Shown: positions 34,238-41,849 of the stretch, in pieces | Layout: every line of letters starts with the position of its first letter | Numbering within the stretch: position 1 is the first letter of the stretch | NCBI GenBank assembly: GCA_020881835.1 | Contig: CP052876.1 | Coordinates: 2,356,001-2,420,000, forward strand | Length of the DNA stretch: 64,000 bases | Reading direction: 5' to 3' | Source: Kineosporiaceae bacterium SCSIO 59966 | GTDB taxonomy: Bacteria; Actinomycetota; Actinomycetes; Actinomycetales; SCSIO-59966 | Program-made: the position numbers and the translations under genes | Notes under the pieces: model-generated | The model's input: only the letters and a program-made list of their open reading frames with translations | Told to the model about the DNA's origin: nothing | Databases searched by the model: none

Positions 34238-34609
34238 GTGGAGCTGATCGCCGAGCTGGGCACAGGCCCCCGTGAGGTCGGGCGCGCTCGGCGCATCATG
34301 GCCAGGGCGCTCTCCACCTGGGGTATCGACGGCGAGCCCGCCGAGGTGGCGGTGCTCCTGACCAGCGAGCTGGTGACCAACGCGATCCGGCACGGCAGCG
34401 GCCCGATCCGGGTGCGAGCCGGGGTGGACGACCGGCGTCTGCGGGTCGAGGTCGACGACGACGCCGGCGGCACCCTGTCGCCCCGCCGCGCCGCGCCCAC
34501 CGACGTCGACGGCCGCGGGCTGCACCTGGTGGAGACCCTCTCCGACCGGTGGGGGTACCGGACGGCGGACGGCGGCAAGCGGGTCTGGTTCGAGCTGCCG
34601 GCGCGCTGA
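34238..34609 (+). CDS. Anti-sigma-factor-type ATP-binding protein (HATPase_c, RsbW-like)
   Basis: A 123-residue single GHKL ATPase domain. The N box is LTSELVTNAIRHG (about residues 42-54), a G1-like VDDDAGG follows near 75, and the G2 box is GRGLHLVETL (about 93-102). Such stand-alone domains in actinobacteria usually act as serine kinases or anti-sigma factors in partner-switching cascades. No sigma factor or anti-anti-sigma gene is adjacent. GTG 34238 is preferred; GTG 34172 would add 22 residues without a better signal. Confidence 0.8.
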   Translation: MELIAELGTGPREVGRARRIMARALSTWGIDGEPAEVAVLLTSELVTNAIRHGSGPIRVRAGVDDRRLRVEVDDDAGGTLSPRRAAPTDVDGRGLHLVETLSDRWGYRTADGGKRVWFELPAR

Positions 34610-34675
34610 GCGGACCGGCTCAGGGACGCCGCCCGCCGACCTGCGATCTTCGTCGATCCCCGTCACGGTAGGGGT

Positions 34676-35530
34676 ATGACCGACGCCGGGCTGTTCTCGC
34701 CGGCGAGCGTGACGTGGCGCGTGCACGCCGATCCGCTCGTCGGCCTGGCCGGCCTGCGTGCCCTGCTGCTACGAGCCCTGCACCCGGTCGCCGACGACGC
34801 GACCTCCCAGCGTGACTACCTGACCCGCGCCCGGTTGCGGGACGACCCGTGGGGGCGGTTGCGGGACCTCACCGACGCCGTCGCGATCACCACCTTCGGC
34901 AACGCGGCGGAGGCGTTGACCGTGGCGGCCCGGGCCCGGGCCCTCAGCGGGACGCTGACCGGGTCCCGCAGCGTGGGCGGACGCTGGCAGGGGGACGACG
35001 AGGACCTGCTGCTGTGGGAGCACGTCTGCCGGGTCGACTCGTTCCTGACCGTGGTGCGCCGCGGCGGGCTGCGGCTCACCGACCAGGAGGCCGACGACTA
35101 CGTCGCCGAACAGGTCCGGGCGGCGGCGCTGTGCGGGCTGGAGCCGGACGTCGTCCCCTCGACCGTGGCGGCGCTCACCGAGCACCTGGACCGCACGCGC
35201 GCCGAGCTGGCGGTCGGCCCGGCGAGCCACCGCCTGGCCCAGGAGGTGGTGTCCCCCGCCGAGGACCTCACCGAGCTGCCGGTCTGGGCGGGGGTGTCCG
35301 GACTGGCGTTCGCGGCGCTGCCCGACTGGGCGCGGCGGATGTACGCCCTGGCGGAGCTGCCCGGCGCCGCGGGCCTGGTCGGGGCCGGGGTCGACACGGC
35401 GCTGCGGATGGTGCGCACGACGCTGACCGGGCCCCGGTCGTGGCGGGCCGAGCCTAGGGCTGACCTGGACGCACCGGCGCCGAGCCCGTCGCCTGCTCGA
35501 GGATCCGCAGGTACTCCTCCTCGGCGGTGA
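34676..35530 (+). CDS. Oxygenase MpaB family protein (DUF2236)
   Basis: A 284-residue helical protein with family patterns SVTWRVHADPLVGLAG, LLLRALHPVADD, DPWGRLRDL and LLLWEHVCRVDSFL. The family includes a fungal oxygenase of mycophenolic acid synthesis and latex-clearing Lcp relatives, in which conserved His/Arg hold a b-type haem. His in ALHP and WEHVC are candidates here. The bacterial substrate is unknown. The 3' end overlaps the convergent PHP gene by 77 bases, so the last 25 residues (Pro/Ser-rich) are probably a nonessential tail. Confidence 0.82.
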   Translation: MTDAGLFSPASVTWRVHADPLVGLAGLRALLLRALHPVADDATSQRDYLTRARLRDDPWGRLRDLTDAVAITTFGNAAEALTVAARARALSGTLTGSRSVGGRWQGDDEDLLLWEHVCRVDSFLTVVRRGGLRLTDQEADDYVAEQVRAAALCGLEPDVVPSTVAALTEHLDRTRAELAVGPASHRLAQEVVSPAEDLTELPVWAGVSGLAFAALPDWARRMYALAELPGAAGLVGAGVDTALRMVRTTLTGPRSWRAEPRADLDAPAPSPSPARGSAGTPPRR

Positions 35531-36311
35531 GGTTCTCCCCGATCCGGTTCGGCTTGCCGTCCCCGTGGTAGTCACTGGACCCGGTGACGATGAGGTCCCA
35601 CCGGCGCGCCAGGGCCCGAAGGTGCTCCCGCTGCTCGGGGTCGTGGTCCCGGTGGTCGACCTCCAGCCCGGCCAGTCCGGCGTCCACCATGGCCTCGACG
35701 ACGTCCTCCCCGACGGTGCGCCCGCGCCGGCTGGCCAGCGGGTGGGCGAAGACCGGCACGCCGCCGGCCTCGCGGACCAGACGCACCGCCGTGACCGGGT
35801 CGGGCGCGTAGTGCGGCACGTAGTACGGGGACCGCTCGGTGAGCACGTCACGGAAGACGGTGTCCCGGTCCGGGAAGTAGCCGAGGTCGACCAGCGCGTC
35901 GGCCAGGTGGGGGCGCCCGACGGTCGTCCCTGCGCTGGTGTGGTCCAGGACGGCCTGCCAGGTCAGGCGCGGGTAGTCGGCGGCCACGAGCTCGACCATG
36001 CGCTCGGCGCGGTGCAGGCGGGACTCCCGGGCGCGTTCGGTCTCGGTCAGCAGCCCGGGCGCGGCAGGGTCCTGCAGGTAGCTCAGCAGGTGGACGCTCA
36101 CCCCGTGGTAGGAGCACGAGACCTCGGTCCCCGGCACCAGGACGATCCCGTACCGACGGGCGGCCTCGGCCGCCTCGGCCCACCCGGCGGTGGTGTCGTG
36201 GTCGGTGAGCGCGACGACGTCCAGACCGGCCTCGACGGCGCTGCGGACCACCTCGGCGGGCGGCTGGGTGCCGTCGGAGGCGGTGGAGTGCGTGTGGAGG
36301 TCGATGCGCAC
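35454..36311 (-). CDS. PHP-domain phosphoesterase (TrpH/YciV-like)
   Basis: A 285-residue PHP protein. Metal-binding motifs are DLHTHSTASDG (residues 4-14), ALTDHDTT (about 34), PGTEVSC (about 60), VGRPHLA, VFAHPL (about 190) and SSDYHG (about 247). Family members remove 3'-phosphate from 3',5'-nucleoside bisphosphates or act as 5'-3' exonucleases on short RNA. The start is GTG 36311, six bases after a TAGGCT box. It overlaps the MpaB gene tail to tail. The fold call is firm; the substrate is inferred. Confidence 0.9.
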   Translation of the reverse strand: MRIDLHTHSTASDGTQPPAEVVRSAVEAGLDVVALTDHDTTAGWAEAAEAARRYGIVLVPGTEVSCSYHGVSVHLLSYLQDPAAPGLLTETERARESRLHRAERMVELVAADYPRLTWQAVLDHTSAGTTVGRPHLADALVDLGYFPDRDTVFRDVLTERSPYYVPHYAPDPVTAVRLVREAGGVPVFAHPLASRRGRTVGEDVVEAMVDAGLAGLEVDHRDHDPEQREHLRALARRWDLIVTGSSDYHGDGKPNRIGENLTAEEEYLRILEQATGSAPVRPGQP

Positions 36312-36317
36312 CCGCGG

Positions 36318-36323
36318 AGCCTA
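36318..36323 (-). promoter_or_regulatory. -10 box of the PHP gene, leaderless type
   Basis: TAGGCT on the minus strand ends six bases before GTG 36311. Confidence 0.5.
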
Positions 36324-36356
36324 CGGCCGGGCCCCTCGACCAAGGACGGGCACCGG

Positions 36357-37004
36357 TCAGGTCAACCGCGGGCACGCGGCCCCGGTGGGCGGGAACAGCG
36401 CCGGTCCACCCTCGCGGACGTCGACGAGCTCGAGCGGCTCGAGCAGCAGCGCGGACGCCGACGCCGGCCACACCAGCACCCACAGCCACACACCCCGGGA
36501 CTCGCCGACGAACGCCACCCGGTCCTCGGCGCCGTCCACGTGCCACAACGGGGTGTGCTGGCCGTGGGCGTGGACCTTGACGTCCGGGCGGCCGGTCACG
36601 ACCGTCTCGCCGGGGTCGACGTCACCCAGCCCGGCCAGCGACGCGCCGAGACCGACACCGGGACCCTCGGCGACGAGGAGGACGTCGGCGGGATGCTCAG
36701 CGGGGACGGCCGGGTTGGGTGTCGGGTTGGGACCCGACACAGCCACGACGGTGGCGACCGGCCCCTGCCGCGCCGTCCCGGCCTCGCCCACGCCGCTGAG
36801 CAGCCAGCCGCGCGGCAGGGGCCACGGCACCCAGACCGGGACGGTGGACCGGCGGGCGACGTCGGCCAGCCACGCGGCGGACGGTGGGTGCGGCGGCTGG
36901 AACGGTGGGACCTGGCCGTGAGCGGGGCAGGTCCAGCCGCTGGCCCGCAGGCCTGGCGGGCGCACCGGCTCCGCGCACCGGGGGCAGCAGGGTTCGTTCC
37001 GCAC
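36357..37004 (-). CDS. DUF6758 family protein
   Basis: A 215-residue protein that starts with a zinc-finger-like knuckle (CCPRCAEPV and WTCPAHG, about residues 6-28), followed by VPVWVPWPLPRGWLLSGVG and a second half with TPLWHVDGAEDRVAFVGESRGVWLW (given in parts). This matches the actinobacterial DUF6758 pattern as I remember it; its function is not known. GTG 37004 is chosen because the Cys knuckle follows at once and GACGGT, a weak -10, lies seven bases upstream; GTG 37013 is also possible. It is divergent from the Nudix gene. Confidence 0.75.
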   Translation of the reverse strand: MRNEPCCPRCAEPVRPPGLRASGWTCPAHGQVPPFQPPHPPSAAWLADVARRSTVPVWVPWPLPRGWLLSGVGEAGTARQGPVATVVAVSGPNPTPNPAVPAEHPADVLLVAEGPGVGLGASLAGLGDVDPGETVVTGRPDVKVHAHGQHTPLWHVDGAEDRVAFVGESRGVWLWVLVWPASASALLLEPLELVDVREGGPALFPPTGAACPRLT

Positions 37005-37089
37005 GCAGGTCACGGTCCCGTCCCGGGTGCCCCCGGTCAAGGGACCTCGGTGCCGCTTACCTGCCAGCCGCCGACCCCTGTCAGCCGCC

Positions 37090-37095
37090 TACCCT
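37090..37095 (+). promoter_or_regulatory. -10 box of the Nudix gene, leaderless type
   Basis: TACCCT ends seven bases before GTG 37103. Confidence 0.55.
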
Positions 37096-37102
37096 GCCAG
37101 CC

Positions 37103-37525
37103 GTGAACGAGGTGGCTCCTGGCGCCGAGATCCCCTGCGTCGGCGCGGTGGTGCACGACGAGACGGGTCGGCTGCTGCTCGTCCGGCGGCGGAACCCGCC
37201 GGGCGCCGGGCTGTGGTCCGTGCCCGGCGGACGGGTGGAGGCGGGCGAGGACGACGTCCGGGCCGTCGCCCGGGAGGTGGCCGAGGAGACCGGGTTGCGG
37301 GTCCGGGTGGGGCCGTTGCTGGGCGCCGTCCGCCGGGACGCCCCGACCGGAGGCGTGTACGTGATCCGCGACTACCTGTGCACCGTGGACGGCGCCACGG
37401 ACCCGCAGCCCGCGGACGACGCCACGGACGCCCAGTGGGTCGACGCCGCAGGCCTCGAGGCCCTCACCGTGGTCGACGGCCTCCGGCAGGCGCTGACCGC
37501 GTGGGACGTGCTGCCTCGGGTCTGA
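37103..37525 (+). CDS. Nudix hydrolase
   Basis: A 140-residue MutT-like protein. The Nudix box GGRVEAGEDDVRAVAREVAE (about residues 42-61), continuing EETGL, fits Gx5Ex7REUxEExGU. The frame starts ...IPCVGAVVHDETGRLLLVRR. The substrate (oxidised nucleotide, ADP-ribose or similar) cannot be read from the sequence. GTG 37103 is chosen on the leaderless -10 box. It converges on the MaoC-like gene with 13 bases between. Confidence 0.9.
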   Translation: MNEVAPGAEIPCVGAVVHDETGRLLLVRRRNPPGAGLWSVPGGRVEAGEDDVRAVAREVAEETGLRVRVGPLLGAVRRDAPTGGVYVIRDYLCTVDGATDPQPADDATDAQWVDAAGLEALTVVDGLRQALTAWDVLPRV

Positions 37526-37538
37526 GCGCTCTGCCGGA

Positions 37539-38045
37539 CTACCCAGCGGCCGGCTCGGGGCGGGCCGGCTGCTCCCCGCCCCGGGCGTCGAGGTAGCTCT
37601 GCTTGGGCACCATCACCTTGCGGCGGAAGACGCAGACCAGCGTCCCGTCCTGGTTGTAGCCCCGGGTCTCGACCGAGACGATGCCGCGGTCGTCCTTGCT
37701 CGCCGACTCCCGCTTGTCGAGCACCTCGGTCTGCCCGTAGATCGTGTCGCCGTGGAACGTCGGGGCGACGTGCTTGAGCGACTCCACCTCGAGGTTGGCG
37801 ATCGCCTTGCCGGAGACGTCCGGCACGGACATCCCGAGCAGCAGCGAGTACACGTAGTTGCCCACGACGACGTTCCGGCGGAACTGCGTCGTGTGCTCCG
37901 CGTAGTTCGCGTCCAGGTGCAGCGGGTGGTGGTTCATCGTCAGCAGGCAGAACAGGTGGTCGTCGTACTCCGTCACCGTCTTACCGGGCCAGTGCTTGTA
38001 GACCGCGCCGACCTCGAACTCCTCGAACGTGCGACCGAACTGCAT
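37539..38045 (-). CDS. MaoC-like hydratase, probable mesaconyl-CoA hydratase
   Basis: A 168-residue hot-dog-fold hydratase. The active-site region is NHHPLHLDANYA (about residues 41-52) and RRNVVVGNYVYSLLLGMSV follows. As I recall, the start (MQFGRTFEEFEVGAVYKHWP) and the end (VCVFRRKVMVPK) closely resemble the MaoC protein in Streptomyces crotonyl-CoA carboxylase/reductase clusters, where it serves the ethylmalonyl-CoA pathway. Two other candidate pathway genes lie at 41850 and 43825. ATG 38045 has GAGGAGGAG just upstream. The family is certain; the pathway step is inferred. Confidence 0.8.
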   Translation of the reverse strand: MQFGRTFEEFEVGAVYKHWPGKTVTEYDDHLFCLLTMNHHPLHLDANYAEHTTQFRRNVVVGNYVYSLLLGMSVPDVSGKAIANLEVESLKHVAPTFHGDTIYGQTEVLDKRESASKDDRGIVSVETRGYNQDGTLVCVFRRKVMVPKQSYLDARGGEQPARPEPAAG

Positions 38046-38131
38046 GGCTGCTCCTCCTCGCGGGTGGTCCGACCGCGGCACATCGTGCCGGAGGGACCGC
38101 GCCAGCGGTGGGTGTCCTCAGTCACGAGAGT

Positions 38132-38146
38132 TATACTGCGAGGTAT
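38132..38146 (+). promoter_or_regulatory. vapB -10 box and overlapping palindrome
   Basis: TATACT (38132-38137) ends seven bases before the vapB ATG, so the message is probably leaderless. ATAC-N6-GTAT (38133-38146) is an inverted repeat across the -10 and the start codon, a likely operator for autoregulation by the antitoxin. Confidence 0.5.
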
Positions 38147-38375
38147 GACTCACCGGGTCGGGGCCAAGGGGCAGGTGGTGATCCCGAAGGCCCTGCGCGA
38201 CCAGCTCGGCATCCAGCCGGGCGACGAAGTCAGCTTCTCGCGTCACGGTGACCATGTCGCGGTCTACCGGGCAGTCCACCGCCCGCACCTTCGTGGCAGG
38301 TTCCGTGGCTCCGACCTGACTGCACAGCTCGAGGCCGACCGCGCCGCCGACCGCGTCCGCGAGTCGGCTCCGTGA
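38145..38375 (+). CDS. vapB: AbrB/SpoVT-type antitoxin
   Basis: A 76-residue protein with an N-terminal swapped-hairpin AbrB domain (VGAKGQVVIPKALRDQLGI, then PGDEVSFSRHGDHVAVY) and a charged C-terminal tail that should wrap the toxin. It overlaps the PIN-domain gene by four bases (GTGA), the usual antitoxin-toxin arrangement. ATG 38145 is fixed by the close -10 box; there is no separate Shine-Dalgarno. It is expected to bind its own promoter with the toxin. Confidence 0.9.
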   Translation: MTHRVGAKGQVVIPKALRDQLGIQPGDEVSFSRHGDHVAVYRAVHRPHLRGRFRGSDLTAQLEADRAADRVRESAP

Positions 38376-38779
38376 GCGTCAGCGTCGTCCTCGACTCGTG
38401 GGCGGTGCTGCGGTTCCTCGAGGACGCCCCACCAGCCGCCGACGCCGTTGCCCAGCTCCTGGAGGAGCAACGGCCGGTGATGAGCTGGATCAACCTGGGC
38501 GAGGTCCACTACGTCGTGCTCCGCGCCCACGGCGAAGACGCAGCGGCCGAGGCGACGCGTGACCTCCGTGCGCTCGTCACCTGCGTCCTGCCCGACGAGC
38601 GCACAGTCCTCGAAGCCGCCCGCATCAAGGCCGGGCACCCCCTGGCGTACGCCGACGCGTTCGCGGCCGCCACTGCTGTCCTCCACGAGGCCATGCTGTG
38701 GACCGGCGACCCGGAGCTTCTCGTCCCCGGCTCGTCGTGGCGGTGGAGGGACCTCAGAGCGCAGCCGGGTGCGCGATGA
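38372..38779 (+). CDS. vapC: PIN-domain ribonuclease toxin
   Basis: A 135-residue PIN domain. Acidic metal ligands are Asp in VVLDSWAVLRFLED (about residue 8), Glu in NLGEVHYV (about 44), Asp in YADAFAAATA (about 92) and Asp in WTGDPELL (about 111). VapC toxins cut specific tRNA or rRNA when the antitoxin is degraded. The gene is translationally coupled to vapB. The catalytic set is complete, so it looks functional. The pair is inserted between two metabolic genes. Confidence 0.9.
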   Translation: MSVSVVLDSWAVLRFLEDAPPAADAVAQLLEEQRPVMSWINLGEVHYVVLRAHGEDAAAEATRDLRALVTCVLPDERTVLEAARIKAGHPLAYADAFAAATAVLHEAMLWTGDPELLVPGSSWRWRDLRAQPGAR

Positions 38780-38787
38780 TGGCCGGT

Positions 38788-40344
38788 ATGACACGTGAGC
38801 CGGGCACGCCGGAGAACCCAGACGCGCCGGAGACCTCGGAGACACCGCCGGAGCAGCCGCTGAGCGACCGGGGATCCAACCGCAGCCAGCGACCCACCTC
38901 CGAGGCGTTCAAGCGCTTCATCGCCGCCGACTGGGCTCCCCGACCGGACACGCTGCCCCCGCGGAGCGAGGTCGCCCCCTACGCCGCCGCCCGGCGCGAG
39001 CGCATCTCGGCCGCCTTCCCCGGCGACCGGCTCGTCGTCCCGGCCGGCCCGCTGAAGGTCCGCAGCAACGACACCGACTACCGCTTCCGCCCGCACTCGG
39101 CGTTCGCGCACCTCACCGGCCTGGGCACCGACCGTGAGCCGGACGCCGTCCTCGTGCTCGACCCGACGGACGGCGGCGGCCACGAGGCGGTGCTCTACTT
39201 CCGGCCGCGCGCGGACCGCGACACCGAGGAGTTCTACGCCGACTCCCGCTACGGCGAGCTGTGGGTGGGGGCCCGCCCCAGCCTGGCCGAGGTCGAGGCC
39301 GAGCTCGGCCTGCGCTGCCGGCACGTCGAGGAGCTGCCCGACGCCCTGCGCAAGGACGTCGGCCCGGGCGGTGTGCGGGTCCGCGTCGTCCCCGACGCCG
39401 ACCCGGCGGTGGAGCGTGAGGTGGCCGTCGTCCGGCAGGGCAGCGGGCTCACCGCGGAGGAGTACGCCGACCTCGACGCTGCCCTCGCCGAGGCGCTGTC
39501 CGAGTCGCGCCTGGTCAAGGACGACTGGGAGGTGGCCCAGCTGCGGCTCGCGGTCGAGGCCAGTGCCCGGGGCTTCGCCGACATCGTCCGGGCCCTGCCC
39601 GAGGCCGTCGGGCACCCCAGGGGCGAGCGGGTGGTGGAGACCGCGTTCGAGTCCCGGGCACGGCGGGAGGGCAACGGCGTCGGCTACGAGACGATCGCGG
39701 CCGCCGGGGAGCACGCCTGCACCCTGCACTGGATCCGCAACGACGGCCCGGTGCGCCCCGGTGAGCTGGTGCTCGTCGACGCCGGCGTCGAGGTGGACTC
39801 GCTCTACACCGCCGACGTCACCCGCACCCTGCCGGTGGACGGGCGGTTCACCGACGCCCAGCGCCGCGTGTACTCGGCCGTCCTCGAGGCGGCGGACGCC
39901 GCGTTCGCCGTCGCCCGGCCGGGGTCCCGGTTCCGTGACCTGCACGGCGCGGCGATGCGGGTGATCGCCGAGCGGCTGGCCGAGTGGGGACTGCTGCCGG
40001 TCAGCGCCGAGGAGTCCCTCGACCCCGAGCGCGGCGGGTACCACCGGCGGTGGATGGTGCACGGCACCTCCCACCACCTCGGCATCGACGTGCACGACTG
40101 CGCCCAGGCACGCCGGGAGATGTACCTGGACGCCGAGCTGCGCCCGGGCATGGTGTTCACCATCGAACCGGGCCTGTACTTCAAGGCCGACGACCTCGCC
40201 GTCCCCGAGGAGCTGCGCGGCATCGGCGTCCGGATCGAGGACGACGTGCTGGTCACCGAGGACGGGTGCGAGAACCTCAGCGGGATGCTCCCCCGCCGCC
40301 CGGAGGAGGTCGAGGCCTGGATGGCGTCGCTGCGCGCCCGGTAG
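38788..40344 (+). CDS. pepP: Xaa-Pro aminopeptidase (PepP, M24B)
   Basis: A 518-residue metallopeptidase that removes N-terminal residues preceding proline. After a Pro/Glu-rich start comes the N-terminal domain (RSNDTDYRFRPHSAFAHLTG). The pita-bread catalytic domain (about 265-518) carries ligands in LVDAGVEVDSLYTADVTRT (two Asp, about 331 and 342), HGTSHHLG (about 424), TIEPGLYF (about 459) and RIEDDVLV (about 483). ATG 38788 is preferred; ATG 38776 overlaps the vapC stop (ATGA) and would add four residues, so coupling to vapC is possible. No signal peptide. Confidence 0.92.
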   Translation: MTREPGTPENPDAPETSETPPEQPLSDRGSNRSQRPTSEAFKRFIAADWAPRPDTLPPRSEVAPYAAARRERISAAFPGDRLVVPAGPLKVRSNDTDYRFRPHSAFAHLTGLGTDREPDAVLVLDPTDGGGHEAVLYFRPRADRDTEEFYADSRYGELWVGARPSLAEVEAELGLRCRHVEELPDALRKDVGPGGVRVRVVPDADPAVEREVAVVRQGSGLTAEEYADLDAALAEALSESRLVKDDWEVAQLRLAVEASARGFADIVRALPEAVGHPRGERVVETAFESRARREGNGVGYETIAAAGEHACTLHWIRNDGPVRPGELVLVDAGVEVDSLYTADVTRTLPVDGRFTDAQRRVYSAVLEAADAAFAVARPGSRFRDLHGAAMRVIAERLAEWGLLPVSAEESLDPERGGYHRRWMVHGTSHHLGIDVHDCAQARREMYLDAELRPGMVFTIEPGLYFKADDLAVPEELRGIGVRIEDDVLVTEDGCENLSGMLPRRPEEVEAWMASLRAR

Positions 40345-40358
40345 CCGGCGCTCGCCGG

Positions 40359-41324
40359 TCAGGCGAGGTCGGCGGGGTCGCTGTTCGCGCCGCACAGCAC
40401 GACGGCGACCCGTTCCCGCGGCTGCGGCCGGTAGACCCCCGACAGCAGGGCCGCGGCGGCCACCGCCGCGCCGGGCTCGACGGCGAGGCGCAGCCGCTGC
40501 CACAGCAGGCGTCGTGCGGCGAGCACCGCGTCCGGGTCCACGAGCACCGAGCCCGCGCCGGCCTCGGTGAGCGCGGCGAAGCCCAGTCCGCCCAGCCGGG
40601 TCGCACCGAGGGAGTCGGCCGCGACCCCGCCGACCTCGACGTCCACCGGCTCCCCGGCGGCACGGGCCCGGTGCCACGTCGGGCAGCCCACGGGCTCGAC
40701 CCCCACGACGCGCGCCACCCCGCGCAGCGCGGCGGCGATCCCTCCGGCCAGCCCACCGCCCCCGACCGCGACGAGCACCGTGTCGACGTCCGGGGCGTCC
40801 TCGGCGAGCTCCAGGCCGACGGTGCCCTGGCCGGCGACCACTCCGGGCTCGTCGTAGGCGTGGACGGCGAGCGCTCCGGTCTGCAGCACGCGCTCCCGGG
40901 CCGCGGTGAGGGCTTCGGCGTACCGGCTCCCCACGAGCCGGACGTCGGCCCCGAGAGCACGCAACCCGGCGACCTTGGCGTCCGGCGCCGTCTCGGGGAC
41001 GAAGACCGTCGCCGGCGCACCGAGCCGGGCGGCCGCCCAGGCCACCGCCAGGCCGTGGTTGCCGCCGCTGGCGGCGACCACACCGGCAGCGGGCAGCTCA
41101 CCCGCGGCCAGCAGCGCGTTCAGCGCGCCGCGGGCCTTGAACGAGCCGGTGTGCTGCAGCATCTCGAGCTTCAGCGCGACCGGCGCGGCACCCGGTGCGC
41201 CTCCGAGTGCCGCTGGCTCGACGCGGATCACCGGGGTGCGGCGCACGGTGCCGCCGACCCGGCTGCGGGCAGCCTCGACGTCGGCGCGGGTGGTGCCACC
41301 GGTTCGGGTACCGCCGGTCGTCAC
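40359..41324 (-). CDS. Threonine/serine dehydratase-like PLP enzyme
   Basis: A 321-residue fold-type II PLP enzyme. The PLP Lys is in HTGSFKARGALN (about residue 59), the substrate loop is ASGGNHGLAVA, the phosphate cup is VAVGGGGLAGG (about 170-180), and VLCGANSD is at the end. The size, without a regulatory domain, fits biosynthetic-type or catabolic threonine dehydratase, or serine racemase relatives. It would make 2-oxobutanoate from threonine. The GTG start overlaps the stop of the stress-protein gene by four bases, so the two are coupled. The exact substrate is not certain. Confidence 0.87.
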   Translation of the reverse strand: MTTGGTRTGGTTRADVEAARSRVGGTVRRTPVIRVEPAALGGAPGAAPVALKLEMLQHTGSFKARGALNALLAAGELPAAGVVAASGGNHGLAVAWAAARLGAPATVFVPETAPDAKVAGLRALGADVRLVGSRYAEALTAARERVLQTGALAVHAYDEPGVVAGQGTVGLELAEDAPDVDTVLVAVGGGGLAGGIAAALRGVARVVGVEPVGCPTWHRARAAGEPVDVEVGGVAADSLGATRLGGLGFAALTEAGAGSVLVDPDAVLAARRLLWQRLRLAVEPGAAVAAAALLSGVYRPQPRERVAVVLCGANSDPADLA

Positions 41325-41842
41325 GGTGTGTCGTGCGTGCCTGCCGGGCGGCCCTGTGCCAGGTCGGCGAGCATCTGGCGGGCCCGTCCGGCCTCCTCCT
41401 CGGCGCACAGCACCGAGTACCGGCCGGCGACGATCTGGCTGGTGGAGGTGAAGTCCCGCCGGCCGCCGGTGAAGGAGTAGGAGATGACCCCGAAGAGCAT
41501 CCCGAAGCCGGCGCCGATGAGCAGCGCCGGCAGCACCGTCTCGAGCAGGCTCGCACCAAGGGTGAACAGCGACAGCAGGAGGCCGACGAACAGGCCGAAC
41601 CACGCGCCCGACGCCGCGCCGGCAAGGGCGACGCGGGGGTAGCTGAGCCGGCCGGTGACCCGCTCGACCATCTTGAGGTCGACGCCGACGATGGTGACGA
41701 GCTGGACCGGGAACTGGTGGTCCGACAGGTAGTCGACCGCCCTCTGGGCCTCGAGGTACGTCGGGTAGTCCGCGATCTCGACCCCCTTCGGCGGGGTCGG
41801 GACGGCGAGCGGTGAGCGGCCCATCGGGTTCACGTTCGACAT
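41321..41842 (-). CDS. General stress protein 17M-like membrane protein
   Basis: A 173-residue protein whose first part resembles the heat-induced YflT/17M domain (IADYPTYLEAQRAVDYLSDHQFP, in parts). Two or three Gly-rich membrane helices follow (ALAGAASGAWFGLFVGLLLS, LPALLIGAGFGMLFGVISY), and a soluble C-terminal strand region. It is probably an integral membrane stress protein of unknown mechanism. ATG 41842 begins MSNVNPMGRSPLAVP. It lies seven bases from the end of the acyl-CoA dehydrogenase gene and is coupled to the dehydratase gene. Confidence 0.82.
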   Translation of the reverse strand: MSNVNPMGRSPLAVPTPPKGVEIADYPTYLEAQRAVDYLSDHQFPVQLVTIVGVDLKMVERVTGRLSYPRVALAGAASGAWFGLFVGLLLSLFTLGASLLETVLPALLIGAGFGMLFGVISYSFTGGRRDFTSTSQIVAGRYSVLCAEEEAGRARQMLADLAQGRPAGTHDTP

Positions 41843-41849
41843 GCGGGCA

